Positions 17,041 through 26,263 are shown, counted from the stretch's first letter. The stretch is DNA of 64,000 nucleotides from Leptolyngbya ohadii IS1 (GCF_002215035.1 NZ_NKFP01000006.1:1748530-1812529); one strand, 5' to 3'. Numbers and translations are program-made. Notes: generated by a model from the sequence alone, not told the origin.

Positions 17041-17523
17041 TTAGAGTGTCCAGGTGTCCAGAATGAACGCGCCATCCTTGCGGTGCAGCAAAATCAAATC
17101 CAGCACGTCCAGCGGATTGATCGGACGAATTCCCGGAATTAGGGACGGCTCACCGTGTCCGTACAGGGCTTGCAGCGCAAAGCGGCAGGCATAAACTTTG
17201 CCACCCTCAGACATAAACTTGCTGAGCTGGTCGTTAAAATTCTGGTGTCCCGGAAAAGCCGCATCGCCCAGTTTCGGGAAGCCGCGCTGCACACCCAGCG
17301 TTACGCCTGGACCGTAGAGCAGCACTGAGGTTTCAAAGCCTTTCCGCAGCAGACGGGTCGCTTGCAGCAGATTCACAAAGCCGATCGATCCTTCAAAGGC
17401 AACCGTGTGAAACGTCACCAGCGCTTTCTCACCGGGATCAGCTTTGACATCGGGAAAAACCTTCTCTTCGTAATCTACAAAGAAATCACCAACTTGATGA
17501 GCGGGGGCTGTAACTTCAGGCAT
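17041..17523 (-). CDS. MSMEG_0572/Sll0783 family nitrogen-starvation protein
   Basis: A 160-residue soluble protein with the DsrE-like feel of its family ([43 protein letters not shown]). In Synechocystis the homologue sll0783 is among the genes most strongly induced by nitrogen starvation, and its loss impairs polyhydroxybutyrate build-up; the molecular function is unknown. Here it is the first gene after an NtcA-type promoter, with AAGGAA as ribosome-binding site 6-7 nt before the ATG. It precedes the nitrilase gene and belongs to the Nit1C cluster. Confidence 0.92.
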   Translation of the reverse strand: MPEVTAPAHQVGDFFVDYEEKVFPDVKADPGEKALVTFHTVAFEGSIGFVNLLQATRLLRKGFETSVLLYGPGVTLGVQRGFPKLGDAAFPGHQNFNDQLSKFMSEGGKVYACRFALQALYGHGEPSLIPGIRPINPLDVLDLILLHRKDGAFILDTWTL

Positions 17524-17556
17524 AAAGGTTCCTTCTGAGCGACTGAATTGTTTGTC

Positions 17557-17599
17557 AGATTACGACTTCGTCCTGACGGAGTTTAGTATCTCACATTAC
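17557..17599 (-). promoter_or_regulatory. NtcA-activated promoter of the Sll0783-like gene
   Basis: Perfect NtcA box GTA-N8-TAC (17586-17599; palindromic, so it also reads GTA-N8-TAC on the minus strand), then exactly 23 nt, then a TAN3T -10 box TAATCT (17562-17557 on the minus strand). This is the class II arrangement for NtcA-dependent transcription (spacing 20-24). The start codon is at 17523, leaving a leader of about 25 nt. Confidence 0.9.
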
Positions 17600-17736
17600 G
17601 GAAAGTTAAAGTCTAACGATAGCCCTAGGTGATTGATAGGCGATCGTTATTTCGTTGTGATCCAAATCAATGATCAATGTTCAACAATGCGTTTGTCCCT
17701 ATCGAAATCAACAGGTAAAAGGTGTTCGTACTTGTG

Positions 17737-19020
17737 CTATGACCCCAATAAAAATTCATTCACTACGCTCCAGGCATGGGTATCGGAAACACGCTTACGT
17801 GCCACCGAGTAATCGGCGAGATACTGGGCATCCCGCGCAACACCCGAAAATCTGCCAGACCCCCAGGTATAAAGCCAGGGTAGTCCCAGAAAATACAGTC
17901 CCCAAACGGCAGTAATACCTCGCTGATGTACGGGATAGCCTTTGCCGTCAAACACGGGCACCTCTACCCAGCGAAAATCTGACTCATAGCCCGTACACCA
18001 GATCACAGTGCGAATATTTGCCTGCACAAAGTCGATCGGCTCATCTGCTTCACTCGGCTCCCAAACGGGCTGGTAGGGGGGATCGATCGGGGCTTCAATC
18101 TGGTTTTTGGCAATAAAAGAATCGATCGTCGCTTTGATGCTTTCGGCAACGGCATCTGCCTGATCCAGATTTTGCTTCAGGTCGGACTGAAATTCCAGAG
18201 TGGTGTCTGTAACCTGCTGAAGTCTGCCATGAAGCTGCATTCCCTCCAAAGCAAACTGGCGCAGATCGATTTCGCGTCCGCCATCCCGTCCGGTGACATA
18301 GTGATTTGCCTTTGCCCGCACCTTCTCTTTCTGGGGATGATCGTCGATCGACAAATCGTAATAGCCCATCTGATCCAGCCAGTCCACCACATCCTTGCCG
18401 CGATAGCGTCGGGGCGATCGGGGTGCGCCACCCACACAGAGATGCACTTGCCGACCTGCTAAATGCAAATCCTCCGCAATCTGGCAACCGGATTGTCCCG
18501 TCCCCACGACCAGCACCGCCCCTTCTGGGAGAGATTGAGCATTTCTGTACTCCGAGGAGTGAAGCTGCACGATCGACTGAGGTAACCGCTCCGACAAACG
18601 CGGAATTCGGGGTTGATGATAGCCTCCAACTGCAATCACGACCTGGTCTGCCGTAAATTCGCCGCTCGTCGTTGTGACTTCAAAGTGGCTATGAGTTTCA
18701 TTTCGTCGTAGCCGCAGCACCTCTACCCCTTCGCGAACGGGTGGATCAAAGGAGGCAGCATAGGACTGAATGTACTCCACGATCTCGTCCTTTTGCATAA
18801 AGCCCTGCGGATCGTTGCCCGGATAGGGATAGCCCGGAAGCTGGCACTGCCAGTTCGGTGTCACCAGACAAAAACTGTCCCACCGCTTTTCCCGCCACGC
18901 ATAGCCAATCTGATTCTTCTCAAAGACAATGTGGTCTATCCGCCGCTCCTTCAGGCAGTAGCTCATCGACAACCCTGCCTGTCCTCCCCCGATAATAATC
19001 ACTGAATAGTGGCTGTTCAT
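17737..19020 (-). CDS. Nit1C flavin-dependent oxidoreductase (MSMEG_0569 family)
   Basis: A 427-residue FAD/NAD(P)H monooxygenase-like protein. It has the N-terminal FAD dinucleotide-binding motif VIIIGGGQAGLSMSYCL (~7-23), a second Rossmann motif AVLVVGTGQSGCQIAEDL (~167-184) for NAD(P)H, and the ATG-like motif RTVIWCTGYESDF (~342-354). This resembles flavin monooxygenases that hydroxylate nitrogen, and it is the standard oxidoreductase of Nit1C clusters. It lies upstream of the NtcA promoter on the same strand (213-nt gap), so it may be transcribed separately from the other six cluster genes. Sequence is intact. Confidence 0.9.
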   Translation of the reverse strand: MNSHYSVIIIGGGQAGLSMSYCLKERRIDHIVFEKNQIGYAWREKRWDSFCLVTPNWQCQLPGYPYPGNDPQGFMQKDEIVEYIQSYAASFDPPVREGVEVLRLRRNETHSHFEVTTTSGEFTADQVVIAVGGYHQPRIPRLSERLPQSIVQLHSSEYRNAQSLPEGAVLVVGTGQSGCQIAEDLHLAGRQVHLCVGGAPRSPRRYRGKDVVDWLDQMGYYDLSIDDHPQKEKVRAKANHYVTGRDGGREIDLRQFALEGMQLHGRLQQVTDTTLEFQSDLKQNLDQADAVAESIKATIDSFIAKNQIEAPIDPPYQPVWEPSEADEPIDFVQANIRTVIWCTGYESDFRWVEVPVFDGKGYPVHQRGITAVWGLYFLGLPWLYTWGSGRFSGVARDAQYLADYSVARKRVSDTHAWSVVNEFLLGS

Positions 19021-19198
19021 AGCTTGCTGCTACCGCTGATTGCTAAGTATTTCCGAGTAATGCTCTAAATCATGCGCTAAATCATGTTCATTGTCAGCCT
19101 AGTTTCGATTTAACAGATTTATTTGTATTGTCAATCACAGACGATCGAGGTCTAGCGATATCGTCAGGTTTTGGATCAGTGCTAAAGAGCTGAGTTCC

Positions 19199-20710
19199 CT
19201 AAATCCATCCCTGCTCGATCGCCTGATAAATTGCCTGATACCTTGTCCGTGCCTTCAGCTTGGTCATGGCGTTGTTGAGATGGAACTTGACCGTACTCTC
19301 GCTAATAATCAGCCGATCGGCAATATCGCGATCGCGGAATCCTTGAGTGAGGAACGATAAAATTTCCAGTTCGCGATCCGACAGAGACGGAGTGATTGAT
19401 TCCATACCCCAGGTTTGCCCCTGCATGACGGCTTCCACGGCTGCACAAAGCTGATCGGGCTGAATCGATAGGTCTAGCCTTGCCCGAATATTGTTCCACA
19501 GGGACGCTCTGCTGGCTGTATGGGAGAATCGGGACTGATGCTGTACCCAAAGAATGGGGCGATCGTCGGTCGCTAAACTCAAGTTGTCGGTGAGGATTGG
19601 GATATCTGCTGCATTCTCTGGGGCTTCGCAAACGGTTAATTTGGCTGTCTGTGCCAGGTGGGTAAAGGCAAACTGAAGGGCAGGCGAAAGACAATGGATC
19701 TGGAGCCGCAGTCTCGATCGTCCCGTCGTATTTGAAGAAATTGGCTGATGATCAATTGGCTGATGATCGATTGGCTGATTTCGATGGGGCAGGCTAAGCG
19801 TGATTTGAATTCCTCGCTGGTCGGGCGTGGGGGAGGCTTGCACGATTCCTCCCAAACCGATCGCAATCGATCGCACATCCCGTAAACTGCTCTCTACCCC
19901 AGAATCGGCGCAGCCAGGAGAGGCGGGTAAACCAGGAACGATCGCCTCCAGAATCGTTTCGGTGTCGCTATAGATGAGCCGACCATAGGCGCAGCGCAGC
20001 GGCTTTAAAATCTCAGCGGTTTTAAGAAACAGGTAGTTTTTGGAAAGGGAAAGAGATTCTTCCGTACCGACCAGCGTCAGTCGCGTCTCGGTGAGAATTT
20101 CTGCAAGCTGATCGGAGAGAAACTGGTTGGCTAGGGCAGGCGGACGGCTGGAAGTTCCCATCTGCCAGGACTGCTTCTCTTTCTGACATTGCATCGCAGT
20201 ATCGAGGGCGATCGTGGCGATCGTGCAGAGGGTTTGCAGCACTTCCAGAAATTCTGGCTCCAGGGCATGACGGCTGAACATTGCCAGCACCCCGATTACC
20301 CGATTCCCAATCACCAGTGGATAGCCTGCAAAGCCGCGAATCTGGTTTGCCACTGCCCAGTCACGATTCCCAACCCACGGTTCTGCCGCTAAATTATTGC
20401 TCAGGAAAGAAATCCGATTCTGGGCAATTTTGCCAACCTTGTATGCCCCCATTGGCACTCGCGCAAAAAAACCATCCGTGCGGGTGTACATTCCCGACGA
20501 CGCAACCAGCCGCAGCATCGCCTGATCCGATTCGAGCAGCCAGATCCGCGCAAAGGCACAGTGAAACCGATCGACAATTCCTTCCGTAACGCAGCGGGCG
20601 ATCGACTCTGGCTCCAGACAGCCCGAAAAGGACTGGGCGATCTCGTTGGCTTGCTGCAAATCAAACAGAATACGCGTCGCGTCAAGCAGCTTGCCGGGAA
20701 GGATAGACAT
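19199..20710 (-). CDS. GAF domain LuxR-family transcriptional regulator
   Basis: A 503-residue regulator. N-terminal GAF domain (~20-175; FHCAFARIWLLE, GFAGYPLVIGNRVIGVLAMF). The C-terminal LuxR helix-turn-helix (~435-500) is LSDRELEILSFLTQG, IADRLIISESTVKFHLNN. The middle is atypical: ~195-315 ends in GGIVQASPTPDQRGIQITLSLP, like the tail of a histidine-kinase ATPase domain without its ATP-binding boxes. Residues ~335-430 resemble a receiver domain without the phospho-acceptor Asp. A 15-bp repeat codes for PIDHQPIDHQPI (~315-327). It sits directly upstream of the Nit1C cluster on the same strand, so a role in controlling the cluster is possible but not shown. Confidence 0.85.
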   Translation of the reverse strand: MSILPGKLLDATRILFDLQQANEIAQSFSGCLEPESIARCVTEGIVDRFHCAFARIWLLESDQAMLRLVASSGMYTRTDGFFARVPMGAYKVGKIAQNRISFLSNNLAAEPWVGNRDWAVANQIRGFAGYPLVIGNRVIGVLAMFSRHALEPEFLEVLQTLCTIATIALDTAMQCQKEKQSWQMGTSSRPPALANQFLSDQLAEILTETRLTLVGTEESLSLSKNYLFLKTAEILKPLRCAYGRLIYSDTETILEAIVPGLPASPGCADSGVESSLRDVRSIAIGLGGIVQASPTPDQRGIQITLSLPHRNQPIDHQPIDHQPISSNTTGRSRLRLQIHCLSPALQFAFTHLAQTAKLTVCEAPENAADIPILTDNLSLATDDRPILWVQHQSRFSHTASRASLWNNIRARLDLSIQPDQLCAAVEAVMQGQTWGMESITPSLSDRELEILSFLTQGFRDRDIADRLIISESTVKFHLNNAMTKLKARTRYQAIYQAIEQGWI

Positions 20711-20981
20711 AACAAGAGGAAATCGAGTTGCACCGCTCCCCCTATTCAGACTCAGTTCTTTACCGACCTCTGTATCTAAAGCTACAGTTCAACAGATTCG
20801 GTTAGCGAACTTAAAAGGCTACGATCGGGGCAGAATTTCCTCCGAATTCCGCATATTTCACAGCATCGTCACCTCAGCGTCACATCCCTTGCCTAATCTT
20901 AATGTCGCGATCGCCGAAGTTCCCTGGCTGATAATTTTGCTGCTGTTTATTGCGCTGCGTCGGTTTGAGAATGCAATGTAG

Positions 20982-21995
20982 CTACGATTCAAGATGTAGT
21001 GACGATCCGATCGAAATCAACCTCGGACGCTGAAGAAACTCGTTCAGTCGATCGTCCATTTCTCGTTCTAAATCCCGTTCTAAATCCTGTTCTAAATCTT
21101 GTTCTGGCTCACCCGTGTTCCGAAACAGGGCACTAAAGGCACCCGCCCCCAGTTCAGTTTGCGGAAACATCCGGTAGCAGGGAAATTCAACCAGATGAGA
21201 CTGATAGTTTGCCAGAGCATCGACGCGAATTGGCTCAAACTGCGGAAACTTATCCAGAAACCATTCGCAAACCTGTTCATTCTCCTCCGGCGAGTAGGCG
21301 CAGGTCATATACAGCAGATATCCGCCCGATCGCACCACCCGCGCCGAGTTTGCAATAATTCGCTTCTGCCGATTGGCATTTTTATTAATGCTCACCGGAT
21401 GAAAACAGCCCGGAGCCTTACCGCCCTTTGCCAGCAGAGATTGCCCCGTACAGGGAGCATCGACTAACACGACATCTGCCGTTTGCGGAATCTCCTCTCC
21501 CAGCACCTCCGGATCTAAGTTAGAAACGATCGCAGGCTGAACCTCACATCGCTTCAGGTTCGACAGCAGCGCCCCAATCCGTTTGCCAATCACCTCATTA
21601 GACAGCAGCAGTTTTGGCTTCAGGGCAGTCCAGGCAAAGATGCTTTTTCCACCCGGAGAAGCACACAGATCCGCAACAAAACGCACTGGAGCATCGATCG
21701 TTAGCAACGGCGTCGCCGCAAACACCGAAGAGAAATCCAGACAGTAAAAATAGCCTGCCTCATGGAGCGAATGCTGTCCCGGCTTCTGTCCCACCGCTAA
21801 TCGATCGATAAATTCTGCCTGCCAAGGTAAAGCTGCTTCCACGGGAAACGGAATCTCCTCCGGACGAGGCTTCGTCCACAGAATACAGGGAGAAAACGAT
21901 CGCGGATGGGTCAACGCCTCCACAAACTGCCGCTGCTGCTCCACATCTACCCAGAGCTTTTGGCTAAATTTAATCAGCAACTTAGACGCTTCCAT
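20982..21995 (-). CDS. RsmB/NOP2/Sun-type RNA methyltransferase
   Basis: SAM-dependent 5-methylcytosine RNA methyltransferase, 337 residues from ATG 21995. SAM motif I is VADLCASPGGKS, the two catalytic-cysteine motifs are DAPCTGQ and MTCAYSPEENE. Compared with E. coli RsmB it lacks the N-terminal NusB-like domain, so it is closer to stand-alone NSUN-like enzymes; rRNA versus tRNA target is not decidable. The tail has a 12-bp stutter (EQDLEQDLERDLERE). The apparent upstream extension of 16 codons is a translated G-rich island and is rejected as coding. Confidence 0.88.
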   Translation of the reverse strand: MEASKLLIKFSQKLWVDVEQQRQFVEALTHPRSFSPCILWTKPRPEEIPFPVEAALPWQAEFIDRLAVGQKPGQHSLHEAGYFYCLDFSSVFAATPLLTIDAPVRFVADLCASPGGKSIFAWTALKPKLLLSNEVIGKRIGALLSNLKRCEVQPAIVSNLDPEVLGEEIPQTADVVLVDAPCTGQSLLAKGGKAPGCFHPVSINKNANRQKRIIANSARVVRSGGYLLYMTCAYSPEENEQVCEWFLDKFPQFEPIRVDALANYQSHLVEFPCYRMFPQTELGAGAFSALFRNTGEPEQDLEQDLERDLEREMDDRLNEFLQRPRLISIGSSLHLES

Positions 21996-21997
21996 TT

Positions 21998-22036
21998 TCC
22001 CCCACTCCCTGCTCCCCAGCCCCCACTCCCCACTAA
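21998..22036. repeat. C-rich (plus) / G-rich (minus) island
   Basis: Low-complexity run of CCCCACTCCC/GCTCCCC words filling the gap between mnmH and the methyltransferase gene, ending two bases before the latter's ATG. One of at least eight such islands in the window. Confidence 0.8.
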
Positions 22037-23070
22037 CCCACAAAAATCGGCTTAGACTGCAATTCCCGCAATGCCTCCAGCAGCTTCACCGCAGCCCGGT
22101 CAGCCGAAAGTCCTGCCACCTCGATCGGATGAATCACCACCTCTCGCCGTTCCAGGTCATAGGTGTAGGTCTTGTCATAGTATTCCAGCACAATGCCAAA
22201 CCCCTCGCTCAGCTGACCCTGCCGAATCAGATCCACCGCCTGCTGGGTTCGCAGCCCTCCCAGCCGTTTACGAATCCGCTCCGTTGCTGTCACTAGGGCT
22301 TCCCGATCCGCAGTCCCATAAACTCCAACCAGCAGTGCCAGTCGTTCCGATCGCGGACGAACAATCTCCAGTACCTCAGCCCGATCCATCTGCTGAAACA
22401 GCGACTCTGGAATGCGGCAAGTTCCAATTCGCTTACTCTCAGCTTCGATCCAGATGGGGGAATCGGCGTGAAAGCTTGCCCACTGTACGGCAATCTCGTT
22501 CTCAAACTGTTCGTTGGTGGGTTGGGGAGGCAGTCCTAGAGAACCATAGCTGCTGCCCCGGTGACTGGCGATCGCTTCCAGGTCTAAAACCTGTGCCCCC
22601 TGTTCTCTAAGTGCCAGCAGCACATCGGTTTTTCCGGTTCCGGTCATGCCGCCCAGAATCACGATCGGTTTAGGCTGCTCAAACGTCCTTAATGCCCAGT
22701 TGCGAAACGCCTTGTAGCCGCCCTTTAGCGTCACCCCCTGAAAGCCCGCCATCCGCAGCACCCACGCAACTGCCTCACTTCGCATTCCGCCCCGCCAGCA
22801 GTGAAGCCGTACCTGACGATTGGGAGCAAGCTGTTTTGCCGTCGCAATAAATTCCGCAAATTTGGGTCCAGCAAGCTGAAAGCCCAGCTCAACGGCAGCA
22901 TCCCGTCCTTCCTGCTTGTAGCAAGTCCCGACCTGCGCCCGCTCCTCATTTGTAAACAGAGGAAAGCTTACGGCTCCCGGAATGTGTCCCTGCTCATACT
23001 CCCCCGGACTCCGGACATCCAGCAGTACACCCGGACTAGCCAAAAAATCGATCGTGTTTAGCACTTGCAT
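22033..23070 (-). CDS. mnmH: tRNA 2-selenouridine(34) synthase
   Basis: Replaces the sulfur of 2-thiouridine at the tRNA wobble position with selenium (via a geranylated intermediate). The N-terminal rhodanese domain carries the active cysteine C91 in LHCWRGGMRS; the C-terminal P-loop domain has Walker A GGMTGTGKT (140-148). Length (345 aa) is normal. Its partner selenophosphate synthase (selD) is not in the window. Downstream, a G-rich island separates it from the RNA methyltransferase gene, so the two RNA-modification genes may form one transcript. Confidence 0.92.
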   Translation of the reverse strand: MQVLNTIDFLASPGVLLDVRSPGEYEQGHIPGAVSFPLFTNEERAQVGTCYKQEGRDAAVELGFQLAGPKFAEFIATAKQLAPNRQVRLHCWRGGMRSEAVAWVLRMAGFQGVTLKGGYKAFRNWALRTFEQPKPIVILGGMTGTGKTDVLLALREQGAQVLDLEAIASHRGSSYGSLGLPPQPTNEQFENEIAVQWASFHADSPIWIEAESKRIGTCRIPESLFQQMDRAEVLEIVRPRSERLALLVGVYGTADREALVTATERIRKRLGGLRTQQAVDLIRQGQLSEGFGIVLEYYDKTYTYDLERREVVIHPIEVAGLSADRAAVKLLEALRELQSKPIFVG

Positions 23071-23327
23071 GAACCGCGAAACCCAAAGTCGGACAGAAAA
23101 CTCTCAGGCACTCGACGCCTATTCCACTTCCACTCTAGCGAATTGTTGGGGCTAGCACAGGGGTCAGAACCTCTCCCAAAAACCAAAAACCACCGCAAAA
23201 AACCACCACAAAAAAACTCAGTAGCCTCTCAAGGAAAACTACTGAGCCATTTGACAGGATGATGAAATGCCCTAAATTGTGACCCCCTAATAGAGATAGC
23301 TATAAAGGGACAAACAGAGCAGCAGCG

Positions 23328-24026
23328 TTAGTCAAGGAAGCCCATCAAGGTTTCGCTGTCGTCAATTTCGTTCGAGGCGATCGGGCGACCTCCCGGCAGC
23401 AGCGTAGCCGCAAGCAAATCGGGACTGCTGGCGATGATCGGGCGACCTCCTGGCAGAGTCAGGTCATCACAGACAACGATATCGCTGGCAAACACAGGAC
23501 GATTCCCCGGAAGCGCGTACTCTACCACTTGCAGATGGCTTGCCAAAATCGGACGACCGTTGAGAATCGTACCAAAGACTTCCATGTGGCTTGCCGCGAT
23601 CGGGCGAACTCCCGCAGAGGTGAACTGTTCTGCGACCTCAATGGCACCATCTCCAATCGGACGATCGCCCAGATAGCTCATATACTGCATTTCACCCTTG
23701 GGGTCTTCCGTGCGAACCGCAAGCTTAGAATCTTTGCTTTCCGGCTTTTGCGCCAGTTCTAGCTTGCCTGCTTTTGCCTCGGTTACTTCGCCGTTGCCCA
23801 CGTTCTGCTCTGCCATCGTTTCCTCCTGCGCCTGTGTCTTATCGGACGGTTTATTTGACGGTTGACTTAGCGGTTTATCGACCGATTGAACCGATTGATC
23901 AGTTGATTTGCCAGTCGCTGCCTTCTCGGACGAACCTTTTACGGCTGTTGTCCTCGCTCTACTTCGACGGCTATTCCCCTTAGCACCATTCCCTGCTGAA
24001 CCTGTGCCCATTGCCAACACTCCCAA
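23328..24026 (-). CDS. Repeat protein with G-x-RPI-x-AS units
   Basis: Unknown cyanobacterial-type protein. The C-terminal ~120 residues hold six units of 17-20 residues, each with a G-x-RP[IV] core: GDRPIGD, GVRPIAASHME, NGRPILASHLQ, GNRPVFASDIV, GGRPIIASSPD, GGRPIASNEID. The N-terminal ~100 residues are Lys/Ser/Gln-rich and probably disordered. Start is uncertain: the frame opens at 24026 (or 24011), but a perfect AGGAGGAAACG-ATG at 23816 would give a 162-residue protein containing all repeats; that SD-like string also happens to encode Gln-Glu-Glu-Thr. No function assigned. Confidence 0.7.
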   Translation of the reverse strand: MGVLAMGTGSAGNGAKGNSRRSRARTTAVKGSSEKAATGKSTDQSVQSVDKPLSQPSNKPSDKTQAQEETMAEQNVGNGEVTEAKAGKLELAQKPESKDSKLAVRTEDPKGEMQYMSYLGDRPIGDGAIEVAEQFTSAGVRPIAASHMEVFGTILNGRPILASHLQVVEYALPGNRPVFASDIVVCDDLTLPGGRPIIASSPDLLAATLLPGGRPIASNEIDDSETLMGFLD

Positions 24027-24273
24027 CCCGCGTAATCGTTTTGCTGAAGCCGAATTGTTCTATCGCTTGTTTTCTAAAGGGATCTGTCGATCGCTCAGAC
24101 TCGCACGGCGAACCTTTTCCAGGCTCGGTTAGCGAACCGTACATCAATCGATACATAAGTGCAACTTAGGCTACATTATAGGCGGAAACCACCCCTTTTC
24201 CAGCGAGAGAATTTTGAGGGATTGATAGGGATTGCTAAAGGGTCTGATTACTTTTGGTTTGACCTGGTAGACC

Positions 24274-24993
24274 TCAGGACTGGATCGCCTGGTAGATGTA
24301 ATAGGTCGCCATTGGAATAATCGTCGCAGCCGCTAGCAGCGCAACCACAATGACCGTGGCACTCCGATCGTCCGTTTCCTCGGCGCGGGCAAAAGTACCC
24401 TCCGTTTGGATGGCGGTTTCCACCACAGGCGGACCCGGATCAGCTTCACCCGACAAAACTGCCGCCAGGCGATCGCTTGCATCAAGGAACGCCTGGTTAT
24501 ATTTGTTACCGTTCCGCAGGGGAACCATGACTGTTTCCTGGGCGACGCTCTCAGCGGCTTCGGACGTTAGAAGAGACTGAGCCTCCGTTCCAGTCCGAAT
24601 CGCAGTGCTGTTCGTTACGTTATCTAGAACAAGCAGAGTTTGATTTGCCTGCTCTTCTGCGGTGGGGAACCACTTCTCGAAAAGCTGCTTCGTGAAGGAG
24701 TCGATCGTCTCGCCGTAGTCCAGGCGATGAATCGTGACAAAGCGGACTTCATTTCCAGTCTTGGCTGCCAGATCCGCCAGCTCAGTGCTGATCTCACCTC
24801 GCGTTGCCCGACTCATAACGCCCGCCTGGTCAATCACCCAGGTTTGCTCCCCGGCACCCAGAGACGGCATACTGTAAACGCCAGTTGCAGCCGCTGAACC
24901 AGGAGAAATCAGCCAAACCTGAAGCATCAACACCAACGAAATCAGGGTTAGCCAAATCGAACGGCTTTGCCACAGCACCAAGGGCGATCGCAT
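24274..24993 (-). CDS. psb32: Photosystem II repair protein Psb32 (TPM domain)
   Basis: TPM-domain protein that protects photosystem II from photodamage and speeds its repair, at the thylakoid membrane on the lumen side. From ATG 24993 there is a signal/anchor peptide (SIWLTLISLVLMLQVWLI, then SPGSAAA). The TPM domain follows with WVIDQAGVMSRATRGEISTE, EVRFVTIHRLDYGE, QTLLVLDNVTN and a C-terminal membrane span (VIVVALLAAATIIPMATYYI). Other in-frame ATGs (25071, 25233) add residues that reach into a low-complexity island, so the start giving a clean signal peptide is chosen. Confidence 0.85.
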   Translation of the reverse strand: MRSPLVLWQSRSIWLTLISLVLMLQVWLISPGSAAATGVYSMPSLGAGEQTWVIDQAGVMSRATRGEISTELADLAAKTGNEVRFVTIHRLDYGETIDSFTKQLFEKWFPTAEEQANQTLLVLDNVTNSTAIRTGTEAQSLLTSEAAESVAQETVMVPLRNGNKYNQAFLDASDRLAAVLSGEADPGPPVVETAIQTEGTFARAEETDDRSATVIVVALLAAATIIPMATYYIYQAIQS

Positions 24994-25127
24994 CGCACTA
25001 TGACGCGAAACGCAGCGACAAGTCGAGCGAACCGGAATCCGTGGCAAAATCCGAGAGTGCAACTGTCTCATCCAATACGTTCCAATGCTTCTCTTAGACG
25101 ATACTACAGGGCAGGAGGGCAGATCAA

Positions 25128-25215
25128 AGGGAATTGGGGAGTGGGAGGGGATGAGGGCATGGGGAGAGGGGGGAGTAGGGAGGAGAGAGGAGGAGAGAGG
25201 AGGAGAGAGGAGGAG
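25128..25215. repeat. Purine-rich island upstream of psb32
   Basis: Nearly pure G/A run made of GGGGAGTGGGAGG and a tandem GGAGGAGAGA unit (about 25171-25213). It lies in the divergent region between psb32 and the DUF3038 gene; a pyrimidine-rich island at about 25519-25571 faces it. No other feature was found in 24994-25657 apart from these islands. Confidence 0.8.
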
Positions 25216-25657
25216 TAGGGGAAAGAAAAGCAACCTATCTGGAGGACGTTGTGAAGCGAAGAGTTCGATAGGATAATATCGCGACGAACAAATTTGAGCT
25301 TGAGTTGAGAAATCAGCTGATTGGCTTGCTTAAATGCTGATGAAGTTGGATGAAGTCAAGGGGGTGAAACTAGAAGAAGGGTGCGATCGTCCTATTGCGG
25401 AGACTGAAGCTGCGGAAACTGAAGCCGTTAACATTTATTGTTTGCTAGGGTTTGCCAGTCCAATTTCTAAGAGCAAGCCTATTCATAAGGTGTATCACTC
25501 GCCCGGTCCTCGTCTAGGTACCCCCATTCCCCACTCCCCATTCCTCTCTCCACTCCCCCCTCTCCTGCACACCCTAAAAACCCAACAATCCCTCAAAGTC
25601 TGTTTCAAGAGTTGTAACTGCCCCATCAATCCTCACATTTCTGCATATTCTGGAACT

Positions 25658-26263
25658 ATGCCCCCCACTGCCAAACCCTCCTCGAAGCCAACCTGGGCAG
25701 ATCTGGAACTGGTCGATATGCCAGAACCCGATCAGCTTGACAACATCAAAGCACAGCTTGATCTGGTGCTACTGGCACTGGAATCGCTAGCAAACATTGG
25801 TTCAGAGGAGGTGCTGCGAGTTGCCGCCGAACTGAACCTGAGTGATGTAGTTGCCGATCGGGTATCGCTCTGGCGCTTACGTCAATCTAGCCCCCTGCGG
25901 CGAGGACAGGGACGCAAACGGCTCGATGTGGAGGAAGCTCGATCGCTGGTTATGATCATCTGTCGCTTAGCAAACGAGCATCAAGAACTGATTCGCCGCG
26001 CCGTTGCCCTGCTGGAACAGCTCACGGAGCAAAACCAGCCACCCCACCACGCTGCCCTACTGGGAGACTATATTGATACCTTTAGCAACGCCTACCAGGA
26101 ACGCATGGAGGACGAAGCCACCCCAGACGACCTCACCCATCTCTCCCTCAAACTCCTGATCGATCTCCTGTTTTACAGCGCCCCCAACGGTTCCCGTCGC
26201 CTCTGGATGGCACTCCTCGACCGCTCCGCGCAACAGCCAAAGGCGGATCGCTCCAAACCCTGA
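25658..26263 (+). CDS. DUF3038 domain protein
   Basis: A 201-residue soluble, helix-rich protein of the cyanobacterial family DUF3038, with conserved stretches DNIKAQLDLVLLALESLANIGSEE (DNIKAQ...), RVSLWRLRQSSPLRRG and LSLKLLIDLLFYS. Function unknown. The next gene on the same strand encodes a DUF4335 protein; the two families are neighbours in other cyanobacteria, so a common process is likely. The ATG at 25658 is where conserved-looking sequence starts; the upstream frame to 25334 runs through a C-rich island. Confidence 0.85.
   Translation: MPPTAKPSSKPTWADLELVDMPEPDQLDNIKAQLDLVLLALESLANIGSEEVLRVAAELNLSDVVADRVSLWRLRQSSPLRRGQGRKRLDVEEARSLVMIICRLANEHQELIRRAVALLEQLTEQNQPPHHAALLGDYIDTFSNAYQERMEDEATPDDLTHLSLKLLIDLLFYSAPNGSRRLWMALLDRSAQQPKADRSKP

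Noticed and set aside
19047-19060. GTA-N8-TAA, a near NtcA box before the flavin oxidoreductase gene
   Set aside because: One mismatch, and it lies only 27-40 nt before the ATG with no -10 box at the needed distance.
20646-20981. 111-codon plus-strand frame ending in a hydrophobic stretch (EVPWLIILLLFIALRR)
   Set aside because: It starts inside the opposite LuxR gene, most of it is not protein-like, and there is no ribosome-binding site; a very short TTG-started membrane peptide cannot be excluded.
21996-22043. 16-codon N-terminal extension of the RNA methyltransferase (MWVSGEWGLGSREWGK)
   Set aside because: It is a translated G-rich intergenic island and overlaps mnmH.
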